Shown here one piece after another: positions 13,706 to 20,087 of a stretch of DNA of 20,087 nucleotides. A program made the position numbers and the translations under genes. This DNA is from a virus. The stretch spans positions 1 to 20,087 of IMG/VR virus record IMGVR_UViG_3300020205_003662. The stretch is one strand, 5' to 3'. Below the pieces are notes generated by a model. The model saw only the letters and a list, made by a program, of their open reading frames with translations. It did not search any database and was not told where the DNA came from. How positions within the stretch are numbered: position 1 is the first letter of the stretch; each line of letters begins with the position of its first letter.

Positions 13706-15579
13706 TAGGTATATGCTAAATCAAGTAAAAGTTTTTTAGTGATATAACTATTTAATGAGTTTGTTTGTATCGGTATAAATCCCATCGAACCTCCTCCAGA
13801 AGGTGGTGCTGAAGGTATCTGAGGAGGTTGCATATTATCAATAATTACAACTTTTTGTCCAACTCTTTGTGGTGTGACTTGACTTGAAAGTTGTTGGCGT
13901 CTTTGTGATGGTTGTGCGGCGATTTGTGCTGGTGTTGGTGCAGCAATTTGTGCGGGTTGTCCAGCAACTCCAGTAAGTTGTCTTCCAATTGAAAGTAAAT
14001 TTAAATATGGGCGAGGATTAATTGGTGTTGCATAAGGACCTCCAGGACGAACTTCGTAATGTAAGTGAATATCAGGAGAACTTCCAGTATTTCCAATTTC
14101 ACCAATTGTTTGACCATTATATGATTCTCCATTTCTTACCATCATTTTGGCTAAGTGGGCAAATCTGTAGCAAGTTCCATCTGATGTAATAATATCTACA
14201 GTATTACCATACCCACCAGCAACTGCTGCAAAAACAACTTTTCCACTTTTTTTAAAAGAAACATAATAACCTCTTGCACCAGAAGTTCCAATATCAATTC
14301 CTTCGTGTTTTCTACCTGTTCGTGGTGCTCCAAACTCACCTTTACCCCCACTCAATCCTACTGTTTGTGTTCCCCCAGATGGACCAGAAACATTAATTTC
14401 ATCCCGAACAGTTGTGCTTATACCTTTTCCTGGTATTGGTGTTATTTGTGCTGGTGCTGCTGGAGTTGCAGCACCAAGAGGAGTATCTTTCGCTTTATAC
14501 ATTATATCTATTTCTTTTTTTGAATATTTGGAATAAGGAGTCCAGGCACCGGGACCTTGAGTCTTTAACAATCCAATAGCCAATAAGTCTTGATTATTTT
14601 TATCAAATCTATCCGTATCTTTCAATCCAGCAGATGCTTTTGCGGTTGGAAGAGATCTTGGTACAAATTGATATCTACCTGCTGCGTGTAATTTTCCTTG
14701 ACTCTGTAATGATATAACTTCACCGATAGTCATATCTGTAAGATTTTTTCCAATCCATTTTTTGGACCCACCAAGACTATCAGCAGCTGTACCTCTGTTC
14801 ATCGCATTATAATCACCACCACTTTCTGGTTTAGAAATAATATCTAATGCTTGTTTATGAATTGGTTGTAATTTCCCTGCAGTACCAGGAGTACCAGAAG
14901 TATCAGTTACTTCAGGTTGTGTAGTATAATCAGTTCCAGTTGGAGCAGCATTTTCTCCACTTACTAATCCTTCACCAAGTGGTGTTGTAAATAATTTTAT
15001 TCCATCATCAATTTGAATACTCATATCATCAAAGACACTATTCAAATCATCCATCGCAGTTTGAACTCTTTTATTTGAATCCAAGAAATCAAAATTTATT
15101 ATATTTTGACCAACTGCACCTAAAACTTTACCAAAAGATTGTAGAGATTTTCCAATATTAGTAACAAATCCTCCCAAAATATTCACCAATCTTCCTATCC
15201 TAGCCATTAACTCTTGAGCCATACTGATTATTGTAGGCAAATTATTCAATAACCAACCAACCAAAAGAGTTCCCAAGAAGTCCATAATTCTTCCCAAAAA
15301 TCCTCTTGTGCTATTCGCAAGAGCCAATCCACGATTTTTAATGAATCCACCTATACTAGAGGACTCAATTATATCTTCTTGTCTTCTTCTTCTTACTCTC
15401 TCTCTTCTACGATCAAATGATAAACGATCACCAAAAACTAACTTTCTTTTAATTTTGTTTCTATTGACGAGAATACCTGCACTTCGGTTTGCACTTACTT
15501 GAGCACGAGTTACAGCAACACCAAGACTTCTTACTCCTGTTGTTATTTGCTGCAGATTAAGAGGAGATGCAATCGCCAT
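13705..15579 (-). CDS. Virion peptidoglycan hydrolase: lysozyme-like plus M23 peptidase, 624 aa
   Basis: Likely tail-associated cell-wall enzyme. Residues 1-75 are basic, with an Arg cluster (SFDRRRERVRRRRQED). Residues 97-145 are hydrophobic helices beginning RIMDFLGTLLVGWLLN, shared with the neighbouring 492-aa protein. Residues 240-365 read as a lysozyme/transglycosylase-like domain: SKPESGGDYNAMN with candidate catalytic Glu252, then AAGRYQFVPRSLPTA. Residues 412-525 are an M23 (LytM-type) endopeptidase with every expected ligand: H425xxxD429 (KHEGIDI), H475 (FAHLAK) and H505xH507 (HLHYEV). The tail (530-600) is Ala/Gln/Pro-rich. Glycan and peptide cleavage in one polypeptide would open the wall during DNA injection, the task gp5 lysozyme has in T4. 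Adjacent to the gp27- and gp5-like genes, it is probably a hub or tube-lumen component. Confidence 0.85.
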   Translation of the reverse strand: MAIASPLNLQQITTGVRSLGVAVTRAQVSANRSAGILVNRNKIKRKLVFGDRLSFDRRRERVRRRRQEDIIESSSIGGFIKNRGLALANSTRGFLGRIMDFLGTLLVGWLLNNLPTIISMAQELMARIGRLVNILGGFVTNIGKSLQSFGKVLGAVGQNIINFDFLDSNKRVQTAMDDLNSVFDDMSIQIDDGIKLFTTPLGEGLVSGENAAPTGTDYTTQPEVTDTSGTPGTAGKLQPIHKQALDIISKPESGGDYNAMNRGTAADSLGGSKKWIGKNLTDMTIGEVISLQSQGKLHAAGRYQFVPRSLPTAKASAGLKDTDRFDKNNQDLLAIGLLKTQGPGAWTPYSKYSKKEIDIMYKAKDTPLGAATPAAPAQITPIPGKGISTTVRDEINVSGPSGGTQTVGLSGGKGEFGAPRTGRKHEGIDIGTSGARGYYVSFKKSGKVVFAAVAGGYGNTVDIITSDGTCYRFAHLAKMMVRNGESYNGQTIGEIGNTGSSPDIHLHYEVRPGGPYATPINPRPYLNLLSIGRQLTGVAGQPAQIAAPTPAQIAAQPSQRRQQLSSQVTPQRVGQKVVIIDNMQPPQIPSAPPSGGGSMGFIPIQTNSLNSYITKKLLLDLAYT

Positions 15580-15580
15580 T

Positions 15581-17059
15581 TTATGTTACCACATTATAAT
15601 GAACTTGAGAATATAATGTATAAAAGTTTTCTGAGTTTGATGATGAGATTGCAGGAACATCATTTGCAGGACCACCAGTTGTGGGAATAGGAGCATTCTG
15701 CTGTTGTGAGGATGTTCTAGTCATTATAATATTTGGTGCTGGTTCAGGAAGAGGTGCGGCAAGTTGTTGAGATCTCTGCGTTTGAACCATTGATGTAGAA
15801 GAAATCTGTGCTTGTGGTGTGGCGATCTGATCTACTGGAATATTTACTTCACCATAAGCAGGTGGTTGTGAGAAGTCTTGACCTTCATCTTTAAAAGCAC
15901 TATCTAATTTTCCAGAAGTATCGACACTAAACTGAAAATCACTCACAGAAGGAGTCATAGATACTCCTGGTTTTGCTGCTACTCCTGGTTTTGCTGCTAC
16001 TCCTGGTTTTGCTGCTACTCCTGGTTTTGCTGCTGCTGGTCTATTTTTTTGCGTTCTTCCAAAAGGAGTGTTATCAAATGCACCAAAATCACGAGCAACA
16101 TCTAATGCAACAGCGCCCCAACCAAGAATAGGAACTGCAGAAGCTACTGAAAGTGCTGCACCAGGAATATCTCCTTGACTAGCTCTATATCCAGCAATTC
16201 CTAAATTCACAAAAGTTGAAATTCCAGGTATTAACCTCCCAAGAAGTCCAGTGCCCTTTCCCGCTGCACCTTTTGCTGCAGCTGTGAGAGGAGCAGCGGC
16301 AGCACTAGCAGATGCAGCAGCTGCTTTTGCTCCTCCACTTAAAAGATTTTTACCTGCATTAAATATACCTTTTGCAAGATTTCCAAGTCCCTTAAAAATA
16401 CCACCAATAACACCACTAACTAAAAACTTACCTAATTTTGCAACAATATTAGTAATGGTTCTTGCAACACTCAAAAATCCATTACGAATTAACGCAAATA
16501 TCTTAAGTGCAGTCCCAAGAGTGTTGATAACATTATCTTTTATTTCTTCAAGTTTATTCTTCGATCCTTCTGCATTTGCCTGGATTGCTTCTATTCCTTG
16601 ATTCAGCAACCAACCCAAAAGTAATGATGTAAAAAACTTCATCAATCTGGATAAAACGCCTTCAGTTTTTTGTGCGATTGCCTGAACAGGTGCTGCGATT
16701 GTGCTTTGTATTCTTCTTTCAATTACACCTTCTTGTTCATCTCTTACAGACTCTTCAGATAATCTTCTTTCTTGTAATTGTTTTTGGTTTTCTCTTTGTT
16801 GCTCTAAACCACTATCCGTAGCAATATAATACGCAATTCTTTCTAATGCAGAACCAATATCTTGCATTTGTTTGGTAAATCCAATCAATTGATTAGAAAC
16901 CAAAGATAAAGTGACCTGATTAGATGGAGTTAATTGTTGTTGAGTTGTTGCGGGAGTAACTAAAGGAGTTCTCCCTACACCAAAAACACTACCAGAAAAG
17001 GTATTTCTTGCAATATTAGTAGTTCTAGCAACAGGAGAAGATCCTATAAGATTAACCAT
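15581..17059 (-). CDS. Hub/tape-measure-like structural protein with tandem AAKPGV repeats, 492 aa
   Basis: Exact role unknown. Residues 50-115 are helical and charged, with a likely coiled coil (LEQQRENQKQLQERRLSEES). Residues 138-153 (RLMKFFTSLLLGWLLN) match the 97-112 module of the hydrolase downstream. Residues 180-320 alternate amphipathic and hydrophobic helices (GVIGGIFKGLGNLAKGIFNA, IPILGWGAVALD) with an Ala-rich stretch at 244-268, a composition typical of tape-measure and injected proteins. Residues 341-366 contain four AAKPGV repeats, and the C-terminal 120 residues are Gln/Pro/Ser-rich and probably disordered. It starts 8 nt inside the gp51-like gene and ends 1 nt before the hydrolase gene. 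T4 places its tape measure/hub gp29 in this neighbourhood, so gp29-like is the leading guess. Confidence 0.75.
   Translation of the reverse strand: MVNLIGSSPVARTTNIARNTFSGSVFGVGRTPLVTPATTQQQLTPSNQVTLSLVSNQLIGFTKQMQDIGSALERIAYYIATDSGLEQQRENQKQLQERRLSEESVRDEQEGVIERRIQSTIAAPVQAIAQKTEGVLSRLMKFFTSLLLGWLLNQGIEAIQANAEGSKNKLEEIKDNVINTLGTALKIFALIRNGFLSVARTITNIVAKLGKFLVSGVIGGIFKGLGNLAKGIFNAGKNLLSGGAKAAAASASAAAAPLTAAAKGAAGKGTGLLGRLIPGISTFVNLGIAGYRASQGDIPGAALSVASAVPILGWGAVALDVARDFGAFDNTPFGRTQKNRPAAAKPGVAAKPGVAAKPGVAAKPGVSMTPSVSDFQFSVDTSGKLDSAFKDEGQDFSQPPAYGEVNIPVDQIATPQAQISSTSMVQTQRSQQLAAPLPEPAPNIIMTRTSSQQQNAPIPTTGGPANDVPAISSSNSENFYTLYSQVHYNVVT
15963..16034. repeat. Four perfect 18-bp tandem repeats (AAKPGV)
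   Basis: ACTCCTGGTTTTGCTGCT is repeated four times without any change at 15963, 15981, 15999 and 16017. On the coding (minus) strand each unit adds AAKPGV. Identical third codon positions mean very recent expansion or slippage, so copy number may vary between relatives. Confidence 0.97.
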
Positions 17060-17210
17060 TTATTTTTTGTTTTAAATTTTCTTCTTCAATATATTGCTGA
17101 AGTAACGACAGGTAGATTTCCCTTTCCCACGGAATCATATTTTCGAGTTCTGTCAAACTATATTTATGATGTTGAATTAACGAAAAATTCACCTTATAAT
17201 AAGTTTCCAA
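17052..17210 (-). CDS. 51: Baseplate hub assembly protein, gp51-like, 52 aa, TTG start
   Basis: A short frame between gp26 and the 492-aa gene encodes LETYYKVNFSLIQHHKYSLT and continues ELENMIPWEREIYLSLLQQY to a charged end. The YYK..F.LIQHHKYS..E.E.MIPWER pattern is one I recognise from the small protein annotated gp51 beside gp26 in T4-like cyanophages; T4 gp51 acts in hub assembly. No ATG exists in the frame upstream. I take TTG 17210 because the conserved YYK must be included; GTG 17192 is an alternative that would remove it. The stop overlaps the next gene's start (ATGGTTAA), implying coupling, and 17 nt separate it from gp26. Whether it is catalytic, chaperone or structural cannot be read from the sequence. 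Confidence 0.72.
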   Translation of the reverse strand: METYYKVNFSLIQHHKYSLTELENMIPWEREIYLSLLQQYIEEENLKQKING

Positions 17211-17227
17211 ATTCTCGTGAGATAGGG

Positions 17228-17947
17228 CTACGCGAAAAAAGATGATAATCCTTCAAGAACAACATCACTTTCAATACCAGTATTTGGATTTTTAACTTTA
17301 ATAATATGAGAGAGTTTGGGCATAGTATCGAAGAACTTTTCAATCTCCTTAAATTGATTTGATGTAAGTTGATCCAAAAATTCAACTAATTCTTTTTTGG
17401 AGCAATCTGATGCGGACCAACTTTCTTCTTCACTATAAACTTGCTCAATACAAGAAACAATCAAATCAAAAGTATCTTCGACTGTCATCATATTACCGGT
17501 AGAAAAATTATTCTTAATAAATTCAGTCAAAGAAGGATACTTCATTCTTAAGATTAAAGTATCATCTAATTTAATATCTCTGGAATGTTTTTCATTTGTC
17601 TGAACTTCAATCTCATCCAAATTTATTGCAGCAGGAACTTGTGTTTTATTATCATCAGGGCAAGTAATCAAAACTTCGACAGACTCACCAACCGATTTTC
17701 CGCGAATGTTAAGAAACAAATATTCAATATCAAATGTTGCTAGATCATCAATCTTAATTCCTTTGGAAAGAATACAATTAGCAATTACATTCTTAACAGC
17801 ATTCGCAATTTGTTTGTTGTCCTCACTTTCCATCGCAATAATAAGAATTTTTTCTTCTTTTACTAGAAAAGGTCTATATCTAATTTTCTTTTTTAATGAA
17901 GGAATTTCCAACTCATAAGTTGGCGTAGAAATTTTTGGTAAAGCCAT
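17228..17947 (-). CDS. 26: Baseplate hub subunit/assembly protein gp26 (T4_baseplate family), 239 aa
   Basis: It begins MALPKISTPTYELEIPSLKK. The sequence then reads KIRYRPFLVKEEKILIIAME, with VKNVIANCILSKGIKIDDLA and FDIEYLFLNIRGKSVGE over residues 20-90. The combination P.....L.IPS..K.I.YRPFLVKEEKILL, then a D-I-E-YLFL-IR motif, is the signature of the T4 baseplate hub protein family (gp26 and relatives in cyanophages, about 210-250 residues), so length and order agree. The middle contains CPDD (NKTQ), a weak remnant of the Cys-containing loop seen in relatives, and the C-terminal half is helical (ELVEFLDQLTSNQFKEIEKF). It acts in building the hub before wedge attachment, in the cytoplasm. 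It starts 28 nt after the tube-fold gene and ends 17 nt before the gp51-like gene. Confidence 0.85.
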   Translation of the reverse strand: MALPKISTPTYELEIPSLKKKIRYRPFLVKEEKILIIAMESEDNKQIANAVKNVIANCILSKGIKIDDLATFDIEYLFLNIRGKSVGESVEVLITCPDDNKTQVPAAINLDEIEVQTNEKHSRDIKLDDTLILRMKYPSLTEFIKNNFSTGNMMTVEDTFDLIVSCIEQVYSEEESWSASDCSKKELVEFLDQLTSNQFKEIEKFFDTMPKLSHIIKVKNPNTGIESDVVLEGLSSFFA

Positions 17948-17975
17948 AATAACCTATACAGATCAGTATTTTTAT

Positions 17976-18785
17976 TTAGGGTACGATTCGAGTTCCTTCA
18001 TATGCAATAGGTCCTCCAGTTCCCACTGGTCGAGGATCATCAAGTCTCCCTGTCCCTTGATTTAGATTTCGATTAATTAACTCATCTCTACCAGTTGCTA
18101 AACGAATATTATTAAGTGGATTTGCTAAAGGATCTATAAAAGTAGATCTCAAAAGTTCCAAATTATTATTCGCTCCCTGATAAAGAGAGAGACTTGATAC
18201 TTTTCCGGACACATATCTTTCATACTTAAAAGTTGCACTCGCTTTTAATATACTAGAGTTTTCATAACTAACAGCAATATTACTCATAGAATATGGATAT
18301 AATCCAAAGAAATTATATTCTATTTCAGCACTATAATCACGATCAAACTTTAAAATTTTAGTTTGATTTGATTTATAAGTGTTTGGATATTGCATTCGGA
18401 AAAAATATCCAGAATTATTTTGATTCGCATATGATCCACTTCCAATAAATTCCATCCAGTGTTCTAAAAATTTAACCGTCTTATAATCACGATCAACATA
18501 AAACTCTAAATCAATTGGAGTAAATTGGCGAGTATGAGCAAAGTTCTCAACAACACCAGTAAAATTTCCTACAACTTGATTATCTGCATAAGAACTTCCT
18601 GGTAAGGATGCAGAATAACATAAAAGTCCAGCGGTTTCTCCAATAAATCTCGAATCAACTCCACGAGAAAGTAAATAGTTTCTCAATTCTCCAGACATTC
18701 CATTAAAAATAACCTGGAAATGAGAAGTCTGCGCTAAATTTGTTAATACGGGTTTGAAATCTGATATTCGGCGTAAGGTTGCCAA
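17976..18785 (-). CDS. Tail-tube-fold baseplate protein, gp54/gp19-like, 269 aa, TTG start
   Basis: Begins (M)ATLRRISDFKPVLTNLAQ from a TTG codon. The core reads HFQVIFNGM, LLCYSASLPGSSYADNQVV, then TRQFTPIDLEFYVDRDYKTV, a helix FLEHWMEFIGSG, and IEYNFFGLYPYSMSNIAVSY with SATFKYERYV. This order of strands, helix and strands is the tail-tube fold of T4 gp19 and the tube initiator gp54, whose own sequence has the same 'DPLVISFRMD..NYRAMQDWV' arrangement. At 269 residues it is closer to gp54 (320) than to gp19 (163), and its place next to gp26 and near the gp48-like gene favours a tube-initiating role. The C-terminal 60 residues are Asn/Gly-rich and flexible. It is the first gene of the leftward operon. 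No better start than TTG lies upstream without entering gp4; AATAGG is a possible ribosome site. Confidence 0.75.
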   Translation of the reverse strand: MATLRRISDFKPVLTNLAQTSHFQVIFNGMSGELRNYLLSRGVDSRFIGETAGLLCYSASLPGSSYADNQVVGNFTGVVENFAHTRQFTPIDLEFYVDRDYKTVKFLEHWMEFIGSGSYANQNNSGYFFRMQYPNTYKSNQTKILKFDRDYSAEIEYNFFGLYPYSMSNIAVSYENSSILKASATFKYERYVSGKVSSLSLYQGANNNLELLRSTFIDPLANPLNNIRLATGRDELINRNLNQGTGRLDDPRPVGTGGPIAYEGTRIVP

Positions 18786-18813
18786 CTCTAAATACCTATT
18801 ATGATTCTTGTAG

Positions 18814-18827
18814 TATAAGTATTTAGA
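18814..18827. promoter_or_regulatory. Overlapping divergent late-promoter-like octamers
   Basis: Only 41 nt separate the two divergent starts. The plus strand has TATAAGTA (18814-18821) and the minus strand TCTAAATA (18820-18827), each one mismatch from TATAAATA, sharing two base pairs. The minus element lies 35-42 nt before its TTG start, a plausible distance. The plus element ends 5 nt before the gp4 ATG, so gp4 would have almost no leader. Identification is by resemblance only. Confidence 0.4.
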
Positions 18828-19264
18828 TGTCTTATAAAGGAAAATTTAAACCTTCTTTTCCAGAGAAATATGATGGAGATCCAACTAATATAGTGTATAG
18901 ATCTTTGTGGGAACTGAAGTTTCTTCGTTATTGTGATTTGAATGAGAATATTTTAGAATATTCGAGTGAGGAAATTGTTATTCCTTATATGGATCGTTCT
19001 ACAAATAGAGTAAGAAGATATTTTCCAGATGCTTATATAAAAGTTAAACAACCAGATGGAAATATTAAAAAATATTTAATCGAAATCAAACCTTCTAAAC
19101 AAACAATTCCACCCCCCAAACCAAAAAGACAAACACGAAGATATATTGCAGAAGCGATGGAGTTTGTTAAAAATCAATCTAAGTGGGAAGCAGCAAGAGA
19201 ATATTGTAAGGACAGAATGATGGAGTTTAAGATTCTCACAGAACACGATCTTGGAATCAAATAA
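18827..19264 (+). CDS. 4: Head completion protein gp4, 145 aa
   Basis: Close in layout to T4 gp4 (150 aa). T4 has MAYSGKW at the start and this protein has MSYKGKF; T4 has YRGDPKKITYRSNWE and this one has YDGDPTNIVYRSLWELKFL. The run continues with SSEEIVIPYMDRSTNRVRRY, FPDAYIKVKQPDG, then YLIEIKPSKQTIPPP and SKWEAAREYCKDRMMEFKIL. E-(x)-IPY..D...RRYFPD and EIKP are the nuclease-like (PD-(D/E)xK-type) core positions of the family. gp4 finishes the DNA-filled head so that the neck can attach. It is the first rightward gene, and its stop overlaps the next start by 1 nt (TAATG). The ATG chosen matches the T4 N-terminus; the ribosome site is poor. Confidence 0.92.
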   Translation: MSYKGKFKPSFPEKYDGDPTNIVYRSLWELKFLRYCDLNENILEYSSEEIVIPYMDRSTNRVRRYFPDAYIKVKQPDGNIKKYLIEIKPSKQTIPPPKPKRQTRRYIAEAMEFVKNQSKWEAAREYCKDRMMEFKILTEHDLGIK

Positions 19265-19656
19265 TGCCCAGAAAACCATTAAAATCTACTAGATCCAGAG
19301 ATACTAAAATTAATAGAGTTCGTGCAATCACAAACTCTTTAGTTGGAAATGAAACTTCAGATGATTTAATGGAGAAAATACTAGAGTCATTAACTATTAC
19401 AGAAAAATTTCCAACTGTAGGCAAGTTTTATACCTTTGTATATTTTCCAAAAACTTCTGGTATTGAATATGATACTCATCCACTTGTCGGAGTAACAAAT
19501 ATATTTAATTGGGGATTTAAAGGTATTAACTTTCACTGGGGAGAACAAAGGCAATATACTTGGGACGAAGTTGTTGGAGATTTACATTTAGTATATTCTC
19601 AAGAACTCAAAGACTTACAGGCAATTCCTTTTAAAAGAATACGAATAAATAGTTAG
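19264..19656 (+). CDS. Conserved virion-module protein of unknown function, 130 aa
   Basis: It begins MPRKPLKSTRSRDTKINRVR, a strongly basic 25-residue head, then a helix (SDDLMEKILESLTI) and a beta-rich core: GKFYTFVYFPKTSGIEYDTH, PLVGVTNIFNWGFKGINFHW and GEQRQYTWDEVVGDL. The core pattern YD..PL....NIF..GF.G.N.HW recurs in proteins of marine T4-like phages as I remember them, with various names. T4 has baseplate wedge gp53 after gp4, but I cannot match the T4 gp53 sequence (LYWVLLMCNDN region) to this one, so I do not use that name. Other positional candidates are neck or DNA-end proteins such as gp2; the basic N-terminus would suit DNA contact. It is coupled to gp4 by a 1-nt overlap and followed 9 nt later by the gp48-like gene. 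Confidence 0.8.
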   Translation: MPRKPLKSTRSRDTKINRVRAITNSLVGNETSDDLMEKILESLTITEKFPTVGKFYTFVYFPKTSGIEYDTHPLVGVTNIFNWGFKGINFHWGEQRQYTWDEVVGDLHLVYSQELKDLQAIPFKRIRINS

Positions 19657-19665
19657 AAAAAATAG

Positions 19666-20087
19666 ATGTCCGATTTTTCGACTGCATTTACAAATCCACA
19701 GATGCAAAGTGCAGCATCTTCATATTTACAAAATGCATCTTTAGCAAATGCATCTTCATCGTTGAGTGGTGCGGGAGCACTTGGAACAAAACCTTCCACA
19801 CCAAATCCAAAAGCAAATAAAGCAAAAATCTTAAAGTATCCACAAGCAAAGTTGGAACAAGCAGATGATTATATGATGATAAAGGTTATAAGATACACAA
19901 GAAAAGGGATTGAGACAGGAGCAAATAACTTTAAAGTTAGAACGGCAACAGAAACTATTCGAAATCAAGACTTTAGAACAATATTACAGACTATTATATT
20001 GCCGATGCCTAAAAATCTACCTGCAGATACAAATCAGGTAAATTGGGGAGATGGATCATTAAATTCATTAGAAGCTTATGGTGCAGA
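19666..20087 (+). CDS. 48: Baseplate tail-tube cap protein, gp48-like (5' part only)
   Basis: 140 complete codons from ATG 19666 to the right edge, no stop, so the C-terminus is missing. After a Ser/Ala-rich flexible head (MSDFSTAFTNPQMQSAASSY) comes ILKYPQAKLEQADDYMMIKV, then TIILPMPKNLPADTNQVNWG and DGSLNSLEAYGA. The elements YP....(D/E)..DY..IK and ILPMP.N..D...V.W...SLN are those of the gp48 family in marine T4-like phages. Gp48 sits on the hub and primes tube polymerisation together with gp54. Its neighbour across the divergent promoter is the gp54/gp19-like gene, which supports the call. The ribosome-binding site is weak (TTAGAAAAAATAG). Confidence 0.72.
   Translation, partial: MSDFSTAFTNPQMQSAASSYLQNASLANASSSLSGAGALGTKPSTPNPKANKAKILKYPQAKLEQADDYMMIKVIRYTRKGIETGANNFKVRTATETIRNQDFRTILQTIILPMPKNLPADTNQVNWGDGSLNSLEAYGA

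Noticed and set aside
15963-16034. 18-bp repeats as a possible CRISPR-like array
   Set aside because: The units are directly contiguous without spacers and keep the reading frame of a protein; they are a coding tandem repeat.
17194-17385. Minus-strand frame of 63 codons overlapping the end of gp26
   Set aside because: It is out of frame with gp26 and lacks family features; the gp51-like frame nearby explains the spacer instead.
17948-17975. Late-promoter-like CCTAAATA before gp26
   Set aside because: Two mismatches to the consensus in an AT-rich spacer and the operon is otherwise tightly spaced, so read-through from the first gene suffices.
19264-19656. Naming this gene gp53 from its position after gp4
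   Set aside because: The T4 gp53 sequence features I know (wedge protein with LYWVLLMCNDN) are not visible here; position alone is not enough.

Overview
The window is a piece of a T4-like (Tevenvirinae-type) myovirus genome, most probably a marine cyanophage. The DNA is AT-rich, nearly all of it codes, and genes abut or overlap by a few bases. Protein sequences match the T4 tail and baseplate set in the form I know from Synechococcus/Prochlorococcus myoviruses: gp4, gp48-like, a tube-fold gp54/gp19-like protein, gp26, a gp51-like small protein, a gp27-like hub and a gp5 OB-fold hub. These assignments rest on reading motifs and gene order; no database search was possible.

Layout. Two divergent transcription units meet at about 18.8 kb. 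Rightward (18827 to the right edge) lie head-completion gp4, a 130-aa unknown and the start of a gp48-like tail-tube cap. Leftward, from 18785 down to 7496, runs an uninterrupted operon of eleven genes: tube-fold protein, gp26, gp51-like, two large hub proteins sharing a 16-residue module (the second carries a lysozyme-like domain and a complete M23 peptidase site), gp27-like, gp5-like, a separate beta-helix spike-like protein, a fibre protein with an S74 chaperone, and a glycine-rich adhesin-like protein with a Cys-rich insert. Most spacings are between -8 and +2 nt, so translation is probably coupled.

Between about 5.4 and 7.5 kb is an accessory island of short genes, all leftward: two unknowns, a 53-aa Cys-rich zinc-ribbon-like protein, a 63-aa unknown, an orphan Phd/YefM-type antitoxin, tRNAs with anticodons UAU and UAA, an HNH endonuclease and a 100-aa acidic unknown. 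It holds two near-perfect sigma70 promoters (TTGACA-17-TATAAT and TTGACT-17-TATAAT), unlike the structural genes, plus T4-style late octamers (NATAAATA). It looks like an early-expressed cassette inside a late virion module.

The left 5.3 kb is one very large fibre-like virion protein of at least 1777 residues, cut by the window edge just after it enters a C-terminal S74 intramolecular chaperone.

Working together, the hub (gp27/gp5/spike), its assembly factors (gp26, gp51-like), the peptidoglycan hydrolase and the tube starters (gp54-like, gp48-like) would build the central baseplate and puncture apparatus. The S74 proteins and the glycine-rich protein would supply appendages and host recognition. 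I see no CRISPR array, insertion sequence, integrase or origin, and no gene-free stretch longer than about 80 bases.
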